64,000 nucleotides of DNA, taken from the NCBI GenBank assembly GCA_017455685.1, contig JAFSZH010000041.1, positions 34,545 through 98,544 on the forward strand, read 5' to 3'. This DNA comes from Oscillospiraceae bacterium. GTDB lineage: Bacteria > Bacillota > Clostridia > Oscillospirales > Oscillospiraceae. Below are positions 8,176 to 15,313 of this stretch, one piece after another. The notes below the pieces were generated by a model, which had not been told where the DNA came from, searched no databases, and saw only the letters and a program-made list of their open reading frames with translations. Positions within the stretch are counted from its first letter, which is position 1. Each line of letters opens with the position of its first letter. The position numbers and the translations under genes are program-made.

Positions 8176-8198
8176 TGGCGGGACTTGAACCCGCGGCC
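8176..8198 (-). repeat. Third copy of the tRNA-Pro T-arm
   Basis: These 23 bases are identical to 8512-8534 inside tRNA-Pro. On the minus strand the copy ends a unit that begins with the antisense CCGCGGCCTCTTGG (8283-8296), so again an antisense and a sense T-arm copy enclose a GC-rich segment. The following bases (cagtattcca) replace the acceptor strand, so it is not a tRNA gene. Confidence 0.7.
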
Positions 8199-8317
8199 GT
8201 GCCGCGCAGGCGTTGACACAGCCGAAGCGACGGATGGCCCCATTCGCTCGCCGCTGACGCGGCAACCGCTCGGGGATGTCGTCCAAGAGGCCGCGGATTC
8301 TGCATTCCGGTTATAGA

Positions 8318-8347
8318 AAGAGAGCCCGTCAAATGACAGGCTCTCTT
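8318..8347 (-). terminator. Second terminator of the tRNA-Pro locus
   Basis: A 9-bp stem (8318-8326 with 8339-8347) plus three inner pairs, a 4-nt loop, and CTTTCT at the leftward end. It follows the duplicated tRNA-Pro tail. Confidence 0.65.
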
Positions 8348-8351
8348 CCTA

Positions 8352-8373
8352 TGGTCGGAGTGGCGGGACTTGA
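8352..8373 (-). repeat. Duplicated 3' end of tRNA-Pro
   Basis: 22 bases identical to 8503-8524, i.e. CCA, acceptor strand and the 3' half of the T-arm. It overlaps the closing strand of the structured repeat at 8365-8452. Confidence 0.88.
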
Positions 8374-8452
8374 CCTGCCCTGCGGGGCAGGCCACCTCGC
8401 GGCTCTGGAGCGTCCCCGGCGCTCCATTCACTACCGCTCGGGTTCAAGTCCC
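8365..8452 (-). repeat. T-arm-flanked structured repeat, copy 2
   Basis: An 88-nt minus-strand element opening GGGACTTGAACCCGAG and closing TCAAGTCCC. Its middle hairpin (TGGAGCG/CGCTCCA) differs in sequence from copy 1 but keeps a stem. The 3' hairpin is CCTGCCC-CGCA-GGGCAGG where copies 1 and 3 have CCTCCGC-CGCA-GCGGAGG: two base pairs are changed on both sides, so pairing is preserved. CAGAGCCGCGAGGTGGCC is shared with copy 3. Confidence 0.75.
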
Positions 8453-8464
8453 TTATAGGACGAT

Positions 8465-8502
8465 ATACAAAAGGCCACCCCAAATGGGATGGCCCTTTGT
8501 AT
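8465..8502 (-). terminator. Terminator after tRNA-Pro
   Basis: A long imperfect hairpin (8465-8481 with 8486-8502) with two mismatches and loop aaat, immediately downstream of the CCA end on the minus strand. The 3' arm contains TTTT. Confidence 0.65.
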
Positions 8503-8578
8503 TGGTCGGAGTGGCGGGACTTGAACCCGCGGCCTCTTGGTCCCGAACCAAGCACGCTACCATCTGCGCTACACCCCG
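8503..8578 (-). tRNA. tRNA-Pro (anticodon CGG)
   Basis: A 76-nt tRNA with acceptor cggggtg/cactccg, encoded CCA, anticodon loop ttCGGga in a 5-bp stem (cttgg/ccaag) and T-loop GTTCAAG. Confidence 0.95.
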
Positions 8579-8700
8579 ATACCGGCGAATTTGTATTATA
8601 TGGGGTCGGTATGAAATTGTCAAGCTGTTTTCCTTGTAAATTGGACCGGGATAGGTTAGAATGGGCGCAGTTATCAACAGATACGTTTGGAGTATTATAT

Positions 8701-10536
8701 ATGGATAAAAAGCTGGAACGGATCCTGCCCCGGGGACAGAAGCCCGCCCGCTATACCGGCGGGGAGTACGGCGAGATCCGTAAAGATCTTTCGGGCGTGG
8801 AGCTTCGTATGGCGCTCTGCTTTCCGGACGTATATGAGATCGGCATGTCCAACACCGGCATGCGCATCCTTTACCGGGTGATCAACGATATGCCCGGCGT
8901 CTGGTGCGAGCGGGTTTTCGCCCCCTGGTTCGACATGGCGGAGGAAATGCGCAAAAACGCTCTGCCGCTGTACGCGCTGGAAAGCGGTGATCCGCTGTCC
9001 GAATTCGACGCCGTCGGCTTTTCCCTGGGCTATGAGATGGCCTATACCACGGTATTGGAAATGCTCTCCCTCGCCGGGATCCCCATGCACAGCCGGGACA
9101 GGGAAACGCTGACGCCCCTGGTGTTTGCCGGAGGCAGCGTCTGCTGCAACCCGGAGCCCATGGCGGAATATTTCGATCTCATGGTCGTGGGCGAGGGGGA
9201 GGACGTGGACCGGGAGGTGCTGGAGCTCCTCCGTTCCGCCAAGCGGGAGGGATGGACCAAGAAGGAATTCCTTTCCCGCGCCGCCAAAATCGGCGGAATA
9301 TACGTGCCTTCGCTTTATAAGCCGGAATACGCCCCGGACGGGACGCTTGCCGGGATGACTGCATTGGACGGCGCGCCGGAGACTGTCACCAAGCGGATCA
9401 TGACGGATTTTGAAAACAGCTGTTTTCCCGTGGACGCCATGGTTCCCAACACGGAGATTGTACACGACCGGGTTGGCCTGGAGCTGTTCCGGGGCTGCAT
9501 CCGGGGCTGCCGGTTCTGCCAGGCGGGACATATTTACAGGCCCGTCCGGAACCGGAGCGTGGAGAAGCTGCTGCAGCAGGGGAAAGAAGCCCTGTCGTTT
9601 TCCGGCTATCAGGAGATCACGCTGCTCTCGCTGAGCTCCAGCGATTACCGGGGACTGAACGAGCTGTGCGACGGACTGATGGAATACTGCGAGCCTCGGG
9701 GCATCGGCCTTTCGCTGCCCTCCCTTCGGGCGGATAACTTTTCCATGGACATCATGCAGCGCGTGCAGAAGGTGCGCAAGTCCGGATTGACTTTCGCTCC
9801 CGAGGCGGGGACCCAGCGGCTCCGCGACGTGATCAACAAGAACGTCACGGAAGAAGACCTGCTGCGCTCCTGCGCAACGGCTTTCCGGGGCGGCTGGAAC
9901 AGCGTCAAGCTCTATTTCATGCTGGGCCTTCCCACCGAAACGGACGAGGACGTGCTGGGCATCGCCGAGCTGGCAGACCGCGTGGTGCACTGCTGGCGGG
10001 AAAACGCCGTCAACAAGGCCCGTGGTCTGCGCGTTACGGTGAGTACCTCCTGCTTCGTCCCCAAACCCCACACGCCTTTCCAGTGGGAGCCCCAGGTGTC
10101 CCGGGAAGAATACCTGCGCCGGGTGACACTGTTGCGGGAGAATATGAAAGCCAAGGCCGTCACCTATAACTGGCACGATCCGGAGACCTCCTTTACCGAG
10201 GCGGTGCTCTCCCGGGGCGACCGGCGCATCGGCGCCCTGCTGGAGGAGATCTGGCGGCGGGGCGGCTACCTGGAATCCTGGTCGGAAGGCTTCGCGCTCT
10301 CCCGCTGGACGGATAGCGCCGACAAGCTGGGACTGGATCTGACGTTTTACGCCAACCGGACCCGGCCGCTGACAGAGCTTCTGCCCTGGGACCATATCAA
10401 CATGGGCGTAAAGAAGCGCCACTTCATCCGGGAATACGAGCAGGCCCACCGCGGCTGCCTGTCCCCGGACTGCCGGGCCGCCTGCAGCGCCTGCGGCGCC
10501 AATGCTTTTTTGCCGGGAGGAAAATGCGATGGATAA
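8701..10536 (+). CDS. TIGR03960-type radical SAM protein
   Basis: A 611-aa cytoplasmic protein. Cys266, Cys270 and Cys273 (CIRGCRFC) form the 4Fe-4S site of a radical SAM enzyme. The N-terminal 200 residues resemble the B12-binding-like domain of this family (VYEIGMSNTGMRILY). A second Cys cluster ends the protein (CLSPDCRAACSACGA). The substrate is unknown, but the family is nearly always followed by a DUF2344 partner, as here, with an 8-nt overlap implying translational coupling. The ATG at 8701 follows GGAG by eight bases; open frame upstream runs through tRNA-Pro and is not coding. Confidence 0.9.
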   Translation: MDKKLERILPRGQKPARYTGGEYGEIRKDLSGVELRMALCFPDVYEIGMSNTGMRILYRVINDMPGVWCERVFAPWFDMAEEMRKNALPLYALESGDPLSEFDAVGFSLGYEMAYTTVLEMLSLAGIPMHSRDRETLTPLVFAGGSVCCNPEPMAEYFDLMVVGEGEDVDREVLELLRSAKREGWTKKEFLSRAAKIGGIYVPSLYKPEYAPDGTLAGMTALDGAPETVTKRIMTDFENSCFPVDAMVPNTEIVHDRVGLELFRGCIRGCRFCQAGHIYRPVRNRSVEKLLQQGKEALSFSGYQEITLLSLSSSDYRGLNELCDGLMEYCEPRGIGLSLPSLRADNFSMDIMQRVQKVRKSGLTFAPEAGTQRLRDVINKNVTEEDLLRSCATAFRGGWNSVKLYFMLGLPTETDEDVLGIAELADRVVHCWRENAVNKARGLRVTVSTSCFVPKPHTPFQWEPQVSREEYLRRVTLLRENMKAKAVTYNWHDPETSFTEAVLSRGDRRIGALLEEIWRRGGYLESWSEGFALSRWTDSADKLGLDLTFYANRTRPLTELLPWDHINMGVKKRHFIREYEQAHRGCLSPDCRAACSACGANAFLPGGKCDG

Positions 10537-11185
10537 GCTGCGTCTCGTCTATGAACAGACTGGCCGTGCCCGCTGGATCTCCCATCTGGACGCCATGCGT
10601 ACCCTCCAGCGGGGGCTGAACCGGGCGGACGTGCCCATCAAGTACAGCGAGGGCTTCAACCCCCACGCGCTGATCTCCATTCTCATGCCCCTGTCCGTAG
10701 GGACGGAAAGCCTCTACCAGATGGCGGATATCCGCGTCCGTGAGGAGGTGGATCTGGCCGGACTTCCCGAGAGACTGACGCTGGCAATGCCCGAAGGCTT
10801 TCGGTTTAGGGACGTTTACGAGAACGGCGCCAAACCGACAGAAATGAAGTGGCTCCGCGTGCGCGGCGTGTGGGAGTATGACGAGCGAAATCCGGAAGAG
10901 ATGACCGAGCTGTGCCGGGAGCTTTTCAGCCGTCCGGTGCAGGTGATGCGGAAAACCAAGCGGGGAGAGGGACTTTTCACCGTCACCGAGCATATCCGGG
11001 ATCTGCGCTTCGTTCCCGGGGAAAAAGCCGTCACGGTGGAGGCGCTCTTGTCCTGCAATGAGCCCATGGTGAACCCCGATCTGCTCACCGCGGCGGTGGC
11101 GCAGAACGCCCCGGAAGCCTCGCCGGACGGGGGACATTTCTGCCGTCTGGCCACGTTCAAAGCGGACGATACGGCCTTCCGCTGA
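10529..11185 (+). CDS. TIGR03936 / DUF2344 radical-SAM-linked protein
   Basis: A 218-aa partner of the preceding radical SAM enzyme; in some bacteria the two are one polypeptide. The N-terminal RARWISHLDAMRTLQRGLNR and the YSEGFNPH segment are typical of the family. The ATG at 10529 overlaps the upstream stop and follows GGGAGG. The molecular role is unknown. The gene ends 16 bases before the -35 box of the next tRNA promoter. Confidence 0.88.
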   Translation: MDKLRLVYEQTGRARWISHLDAMRTLQRGLNRADVPIKYSEGFNPHALISILMPLSVGTESLYQMADIRVREEVDLAGLPERLTLAMPEGFRFRDVYENGAKPTEMKWLRVRGVWEYDERNPEEMTELCRELFSRPVQVMRKTKRGEGLFTVTEHIRDLRFVPGEKAVTVEALLSCNEPMVNPDLLTAAVAQNAPEASPDGGHFCRLATFKADDTAFR

Positions 11186-11200
11186 GGGGGAAAATTGGTC

Positions 11201-11229
11201 TTGACATCCCATAAGGGCATGAGTATAAT
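11201..11229 (+). promoter_or_regulatory. Promoter of tRNA-Leu(GAG)
   Basis: Perfect consensus TTGACA (11201-11206), 17-bp spacer, TATAAT (11224-11229), 31 bp before the tRNA. A small gccc/gggc hairpin lies in the leader. Confidence 0.88.
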
Positions 11230-11259
11230 AACTCTTGCCCTTTCGGGCGAAAAGAATAT

Positions 11260-11348
11260 GCGGGAGTGCTGGAATAGGTAGACAGGCAGGCTTGAGGTGC
11301 CTGTGTTCCACCATAGACGTGAGGGTTCAAGTCCCTTCTCCCGCACCA
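11260..11348 (+). tRNA. tRNA-Leu (anticodon GAG), prophage integration target
   Basis: An 89-nt class II tRNA: acceptor gcgggag/ctcccgc, encoded CCA, anticodon loop ttGAGgt, long variable arm. Its 3' 25 bases belong to the 29-bp attL core, so the prophage rebuilds the gene exactly on integration. Confidence 0.96.
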
Positions 11349-11352
11349 AAAA
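11324..11352 (+). repeat. attL core (29 bp)
   Basis: Identical to 50842-50870; flanking bases differ on both sides. It covers the T-loop, acceptor strand and CCA of tRNA-Leu(GAG) plus the following As. Confidence 0.95.
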
Positions 11353-11354
11353 AG

Positions 11355-11388
11355 AAAATCCTGTAATCGTTGAGATTGCAGGATTTTT
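11355..11388 (+). terminator. Phage-supplied terminator behind the tRNA
   Basis: A 14-bp stem with one wobble pair (11355-11368 with 11374-11387) whose 3' arm ends in a T-run. It lies three bases inside the prophage and replaces the host terminator that integration moved to 50872-50901. Confidence 0.8.
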
Positions 11389-11428
11389 CCTTTATTTCCA
11401 ATGCTTTGCGGGTTTTTGCTGTTGCGGC

Positions 11429-11488
11429 GAAACGTGGTGAAACGTGGTGAAACGTGGTGAAAAAAACATGTCAAAAATCATGTCAAAA
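11429..11488. repeat. Probable integrase arm-binding repeats at attL
   Basis: GAAACGTGGT occurs three times without gap (11429-11458), followed by CATGTCAAAA twice (11467-11476, 11479-11488). CATGTCAAAA also occurs next to attR (50787-50796). Directly repeated decamers beside the core and the integrase gene fit arm-type sites. Confidence 0.65.
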
Positions 11489-11508
11489 TTGAGCACAATT
11501 TATGCCCT

Positions 11509-12543
11509 CTATATGTCGATAGAGAGCATAGAATTTTTTATCTTTTCGACCTTGCTTTCTCTGATGTGCGTATAGATATCTTTTGTGGTCTGCAACTGTG
11601 CATGACCGAGCAAATACTGTGCGTCTTCCATGCTAACCTTGTCGCCGGCTTCGTACAGCATGGTGGCGTAGGCGTGCCGGAGCTGGTGGGGCGTGCAGGT
11701 CACGCCGCTTGCATCGGTGTAGTGCTTCCAGTGCCGCTCAAACATTCCGTTGGTCATATACCCGCTTTCACCGGGGAAGACAAGGCCGGTCCCCGGCACG
11801 ATCTTCTCCGCCAGCTTGTCCAGCACCGGCACGTCCCGGACGCCGCTCTCCGTCTTGGGCGACTTGGCTTTCACCTTGCCGTCCGCGTCCCGGTAACAGC
11901 TCTTGTTCACATGGATCAGCCGCTTCTCCATGTCCACGTTTTCCCACGTCAAGGCAAGCAGCTCGTTCCTCCGCAGGCCGGTATACAGACACCAATAGGC
12001 AAAAGCGCCAAAGGGAGCGTCGTAGTTTTCCTTTACCCTTTTTATGTCTTCGTCCGTCGCTATGTCCCGTTTGGACTTTTTCAGATTGCGGGGGACTTCC
12101 AGATCCCGGACCGGATTGACCGACACATACCCGGCCTGGACAGCATACCGGAAAATCAAGTTGCATATCATCAACTGCGTGCGTGCGGTCTTGTCGGCCA
12201 TGTTATTCTGCTTGACCGCCTTACGGACAAACTGGGCGACTTCTGCCGGGGTAATGCTCTCTATCGCCTGTTGACCGAAATGCTCTCTCACGCGGTTTAA
12301 CGCAGCCTTGTAGGGTCTGGCGGTGTTGGGGGAGATATCCTCCTCCGCCTGCTCCCACCATTCGTCCGCCACGTCAGAGAACGCCGTGCCCTTTTCCCGG
12401 CGGGTCTCCTCGTCGCGTTTCCATTCCGCGATCTTCCGCAGCACTTCGGTCTTGGTGGAGCCGTAAAAGTATTTCTGCTTTACCCGGCCGCGCTCGGTGT
12501 AGGATATCTGCTCCTGCCAGCGACCGTCTTTGCGCTTTACCAT
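11509..12543 (-). CDS. int: Phage tyrosine integrase
   Basis: A 344-aa site-specific recombinase that inserts and excises the prophage at tRNA-Leu(GAG). There is an N-terminal arm-binding domain, a SAM-like core-binding domain (about 55-150) and a catalytic domain with Arg191 (TGLRRNE), Lys230 candidate, His286 and Arg289 (HQLRH), His314 (LLGH) and nucleophile Tyr324 (DIYTHI). The ATG at 12543 follows GGGAGGA; an ATG 16 codons upstream is less likely. Transcribed toward attL. Confidence 0.95.
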   Translation of the reverse strand: MVKRKDGRWQEQISYTERGRVKQKYFYGSTKTEVLRKIAEWKRDEETRREKGTAFSDVADEWWEQAEEDISPNTARPYKAALNRVREHFGQQAIESITPAEVAQFVRKAVKQNNMADKTARTQLMICNLIFRYAVQAGYVSVNPVRDLEVPRNLKKSKRDIATDEDIKRVKENYDAPFGAFAYWCLYTGLRRNELLALTWENVDMEKRLIHVNKSCYRDADGKVKAKSPKTESGVRDVPVLDKLAEKIVPGTGLVFPGESGYMTNGMFERHWKHYTDASGVTCTPHQLRHAYATMLYEAGDKVSMEDAQYLLGHAQLQTTKDIYTHIRESKVEKIKNSMLSIDI

Positions 12544-12557
12544 GGCAAGTCCTCCCA

Positions 12558-12896
12558 TCAGAATAGTGCTATGAGCATATAAAGCACCCAAAGCGCAACG
12601 GTGATATACATTCCGGTTTTCGTGGAGGCGTTCATTTCTTTCTTGATCTCGTTGGCGTCGGCAAAATGGTAATCAAAGAAATTGACCCTGAAAATGATGA
12701 TGGAGACGACAAGACCGTTGATCAGCAGCAGGGCGACAAGCAACGCAAGCCCCTCAAAAAGAACAGAGCCATATTCCCGGTTGGCAAAGGCATAGCGCAG
12801 TACATACCGCGTTTCGTCTTTCCTTGTCAAATACCAGCACTCAATGCCGGCCATGATACACGTCCATATAGTCGTTCCCGTTCTGGCGTCTGACAT
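12558..12896 (-). CDS. Two-TM membrane protein of the lysogeny region
   Basis: A 112-aa protein with hydrophobic segments at about 45-70 and 92-111 around a charged loop (NEIKKEMNASTKTG). AAGGAGG precedes the ATG. It lies between integrase and a DNA-binding-type gene on the repressor strand, so it may be made in the lysogen (superinfection exclusion or lysogenic conversion are guesses). Confidence 0.65.
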   Translation of the reverse strand: MSDARTGTTIWTCIMAGIECWYLTRKDETRYVLRYAFANREYGSVLFEGLALLVALLLINGLVVSIIIFRVNFFDYHFADANEIKKEMNASTKTGMYITVALWVLYMLIALF

Positions 12897-12906
12897 ATCG
12901 TCCTCC

Positions 12907-13383
12907 TTACAGCACCTTTTCCATGAGCTTCTTGATCAGCTCGTCCTTCTCGTCCATGCGTCTGTCTTTCTTGTCTATCTGTTCCAGCAGGAACGTGACC
13001 CGGTTTTCCAGATGCTCTTTTAATTCATGGAGCCGGGCAATTTCTTCATTCTGCACGTGAATGATGGCTTTGAGCGCGTCGATCTCTTTTGATTGCGGGC
13101 CGTCCTCCGTGGGCACGTCCTCCGGGTCAAGCAATACTTCCGCTATGGGGAGCAGGGTGGTCTCGTAGTTGAAGCTCCCGGCCTCCGAGCCGTCGGCAAA
13201 CACCCGGCGCAACGTGGTCAAGGATATAAAATGCCCCTTTGCCTCCATGCGCTCCATGATGCGGGGATAGGTGAACTCTTTTTGCTTCTTTGCTTCTTTG
13301 AGCTGCTTTATCAGCTCCTGCGCCGGTGTATGTTCCATAAGTGACACTCCTGACTGTTCATGTGTGGACGGCTTACTGTTCAT
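12907..13383 (-). CDS. HTH-like protein with C-terminal coiled coil
   Basis: A 158-aa protein. Residues about 20-95 look like a small DNA-binding domain (TYPRIMERMEAKGHFISLTTLRRVF as helix-turn-helix candidate) and residues about 100-155 form a charged heptad coiled coil. A start at 13383 (AAAGGGG leader resembling that of the repressor gene) is preferred, but 13338 also has a ribosome binding site. Probably a second lysogeny-region regulator; the target is unknown. Confidence 0.65.
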   Translation of the reverse strand: MNSKPSTHEQSGVSLMEHTPAQELIKQLKEAKKQKEFTYPRIMERMEAKGHFISLTTLRRVFADGSEAGSFNYETTLLPIAEVLLDPEDVPTEDGPQSKEIDALKAIIHVQNEEIARLHELKEHLENRVTFLLEQIDKKDRRMDEKDELIKKLMEKVL

Positions 13384-13538
13384 ACAAAGCACCCCTTTGA
13401 CCACGGATAGAACTTGAATGAAATCCTACCCGCTTGGTAAGATAAAGCCGTCCCAGGCAAGGCGGGGCCGGTCCGATGCTTGGCGGCTGGCTGGCCGGTC
13501 CCCGTTTCTTAAATTTTATAATTTTTGGGGATTGCGAA

Positions 13539-13658
13539 ATGAGAGAGATGGAAACGCTGCGTGAACTGATGGACACCTTTTCCCCGGAAGAAAAAGAGCG
13601 GGTCGTGGAGATCCTGCGGCTGACGCTGGAACTCACCCGCCTTTCAAGGTCTGTATAA
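13539..13658 (+). CDS. 39-aa acidic helical microprotein
   Basis: An ATG after GGGGA gives an amphipathic, Glu/Leu-rich 39-residue peptide (start MREMETLRELMDTF). It runs against the repressor gene and overlaps its 3' end by 26 bp. A TATAAT-like box lies at 13517-13522. It may be a real regulator or chance. Confidence 0.4.
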   Translation: MREMETLRELMDTFSPEEKERVVEILRLTLELTRLSRSV

Positions 13659-14055
13659 TCTTTATCGCTTTCTGAATGTCCTCCGGCGTGGCGTCCTTCG
13701 TCACGGAAAACAGCATACGAATATGCGGGTCGTCCCTGGCCCGCTCCAAAAGCTCCGTAAGCTCTTCGTCATCATTGACGAGGGGCTTTTTTTGTTCCCC
13801 GGAGCGCACCCGCTCGTAAAGATCCCCTTTTCCAAGATAGTCAAACTTGTCTTCATTATCGTCAATCAGAAACTCAATGGGAACGTGAAAGTATCTGGCA
13901 ATCTTATCAAGTGTTTCTGCGGTGAGCGTAGTGCTTCTGCCCTTCTTTAAGTCTGTCATGCTTGCACGGGAGGCGCCGCTTTCCCGGCACATATACGTAA
14001 CGTTTATTTCGTTCAGCCGGCAAAGATATTCTATCGTTTCATATAAAGTGACCAT
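13633..14055 (-). CDS. CI-like prophage repressor (XRE HTH)
   Basis: A 140-aa protein with an N-terminal XRE helix-turn-helix (residues 5-62: TYMCRESGASRASMTDLKKG recognition region) and a short C-terminal helical part without an S24 peptidase domain, so it is not self-cleaving. It is expected to hold the lytic promoter off. The ATG at 14055 follows GGGGGTG. It is divergent from the early operon across a region with three similar operators. Confidence 0.85.
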   Translation of the reverse strand: MVTLYETIEYLCRLNEINVTYMCRESGASRASMTDLKKGRSTTLTAETLDKIARYFHVPIEFLIDDNEDKFDYLGKGDLYERVRSGEQKKPLVNDDEELTELLERARDDPHIRMLFSVTKDATPEDIQKAIKIIQTLKGG

Positions 14056-14089
14056 ACATAGCACCCCCTTTTTGTGCAATAGGTAAAAA

Positions 14090-14211
14090 TATGCCGTGAC
14101 GTAAAAATGGTATTGACATTTACGCCACGACATAATATTATGTAAATGCACAATATGCCGTGACGTATTAACTTGGCGTGGCAACCTTATGTTATTACGA
14201 AACAGCGTAAT
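14090..14211. promoter_or_regulatory. Lysis-lysogeny operator/promoter region
   Basis: Three near-identical 14-bp sites: TATGCCGTGACGTA at 14090-14103, its inverted variant TACGCCACGACATA at 14121-14134, and TATGCCGTGACGTA at 14154-14167. A rightward promoter TTGACA (14113-14118), 17 bp, TATTAT (14136-14141) encloses the middle site in its spacer. Two further dyads, TTGGCGTGGCAA (14173-14184) and ATTACG/CGTAAT (14194-14211), may bind other regulators such as the Cro-like protein. Confidence 0.8.
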
Positions 14212-14241
14212 TGTCAATAAGAAAATGAAAGGAGGGTGTAA

Positions 14242-14472
14242 ATGGCGACCACGGATTTCAGCAAGACCGTCAGAAAACGGCTGATCGACCTGGATAAGTC
14301 CCCGGATTGGCTTTGCCAGCAGGTCAGCGAAAAGACCGGGCTGTACTTTGACAGCAGCTATTATTCCAAAGTGCTGCGCGGGGTCTATGCCCCGGAGAAG
14401 ATGGTCCGGGCCATCTGTGAGGTGCTGGACATTCCCATGCCGGAAGCGGGGAAGGAGGGGAACAATGCTTGA
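14242..14472 (+). CDS. Cro-like small HTH protein
   Basis: A 76-aa protein, first gene of the rightward early operon, preceded by GGAGGG. Helices around PDWLCQQVSEKTG and SYYSKVLRG resemble a helix-turn-helix. The position opposite the repressor suggests a Cro role. It overlaps the next gene by 8 nt. Confidence 0.65.
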   Translation: MATTDFSKTVRKRLIDLDKSPDWLCQQVSEKTGLYFDSSYYSKVLRGVYAPEKMVRAICEVLDIPMPEAGKEGNNA

Positions 14473-14641
14473 CGAGCTGAAAAGGGAATTCGGCAAGCCG
14501 CAGATCACGCTCCGGGAAGCTGCCCGGTATCTGCGAAAAGACCCCCGGACCCTGCTGTGCGACCCCAGCTTCCCGTATCGGAAACGCAAGGGACGCTACC
14601 TTATTTCGCTTGTCGCTTTGGCGCGTTGGATGGGTAGCTAA
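14465..14641 (+). CDS. Small MerR/excisionase-like HTH protein
   Basis: A 58-aa protein starting at ATG 14465 (GGAGGGG upstream, overlapping the previous gene). ITLREAARYLRKDPRTL followed by a basic wing (PYRKRKGRYLIS) looks like a winged helix of the excisionase type. Confidence 0.65.
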   Translation: MLDELKREFGKPQITLREAARYLRKDPRTLLCDPSFPYRKRKGRYLISLVALARWMGS

Positions 14642-14729
14642 TAAGAAAGCCGCTCCCGGTGGACTGGACCGGAAACGGCTTGAAAGGAAACTGCACGGTG
14701 ATTATACACCGGAGAAAGGAAATTGTCAA

Positions 14730-15008
14730 ATGAGCAGAATTAAATCGTGCGTCGTGGCGGGCATCATTATGGCCCTGCTGGGCGCGGTAATCATGGTCAC
14801 ATGGGAATATTCCATCTGGACTTTCTACTGCATCGTCGAAGTGCTGGCCGCGTGGGGCTTTGCCTGCATGGGCGTGGCGCTGGCCCGGTGGCTGGCCGTC
14901 CCGGCCAAAGAGCCCCGGCACATGAAGGCCGAGGACGAGGACGACGCGGCTATCTGGGAGCTGTCGCCCACGATGGTGCCCGGAGAAGGGGAGGGCGCGA
15001 ATGGCTGA
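14730..15008 (+). CDS. Two-TM early phage protein
   Basis: A 92-aa protein with hydrophobic segments at about 6-24 and 30-53, then an acidic cytoplasmic tail rich in Glu and Asp. GGAGAAAGG precedes the ATG. It overlaps the next gene by 8 nt. Unknown function. Confidence 0.6.
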   Translation: MSRIKSCVVAGIIMALLGAVIMVTWEYSIWTFYCIVEVLAAWGFACMGVALARWLAVPAKEPRHMKAEDEDDAAIWELSPTMVPGEGEGANG

Positions 15009-15312
15009 CACGACAGACAGAGCCATAGCAGAAGCCATCCGCCAGGAATTCCCCAAGCACAGCCGGGCGGCCTACTCCATGGCAAAGCGCACGTCCGAGA
15101 CCGGCGTGATGCTCTGCCCCCGGGCGAAAGAGATTGCGGACCTGTACCTGGCGAAGAAGCGCAAGCCGGAGAACCGGACCATGAAGAACCGGATCTACGG
15201 GCGCCTGCCGGACGAGCTGCAGAAGCGGGTCACGGAGAAGATGGCCCGGGAGAACATCAGCTCCATGCAGGACCTGCTTGTAAAACTGCTGACGGAGTGG
15301 GTGGACGAATAA
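15001..15312 (+). CDS. Early phage protein with RHH-like C-terminus
   Basis: A 103-aa basic protein. The end (NRIYGRLPDELQKRVTEKMA and a following helix pair) resembles a ribbon-helix-helix or short DNA-binding motif. Co-transcribed with its neighbours by overlap. Confidence 0.55.
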   Translation: MADTTDRAIAEAIRQEFPKHSRAAYSMAKRTSETGVMLCPRAKEIADLYLAKKRKPENRTMKNRIYGRLPDELQKRVTEKMARENISSMQDLLVKLLTEWVDE

Positions 15313-15313
15313 T

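Noticed and set aside
8155-8300. Possible extra tRNA gene next to tRNA-Pro
   Set aside because: Only the T-arm is present; no anticodon stem or 5' acceptor strand pairs with the tail.
11429-11458. Tandem decamers as a CRISPR array
   Set aside because: The repeats are 10 bp with no spacers and there are no cas genes; they fit integrase arm sites.
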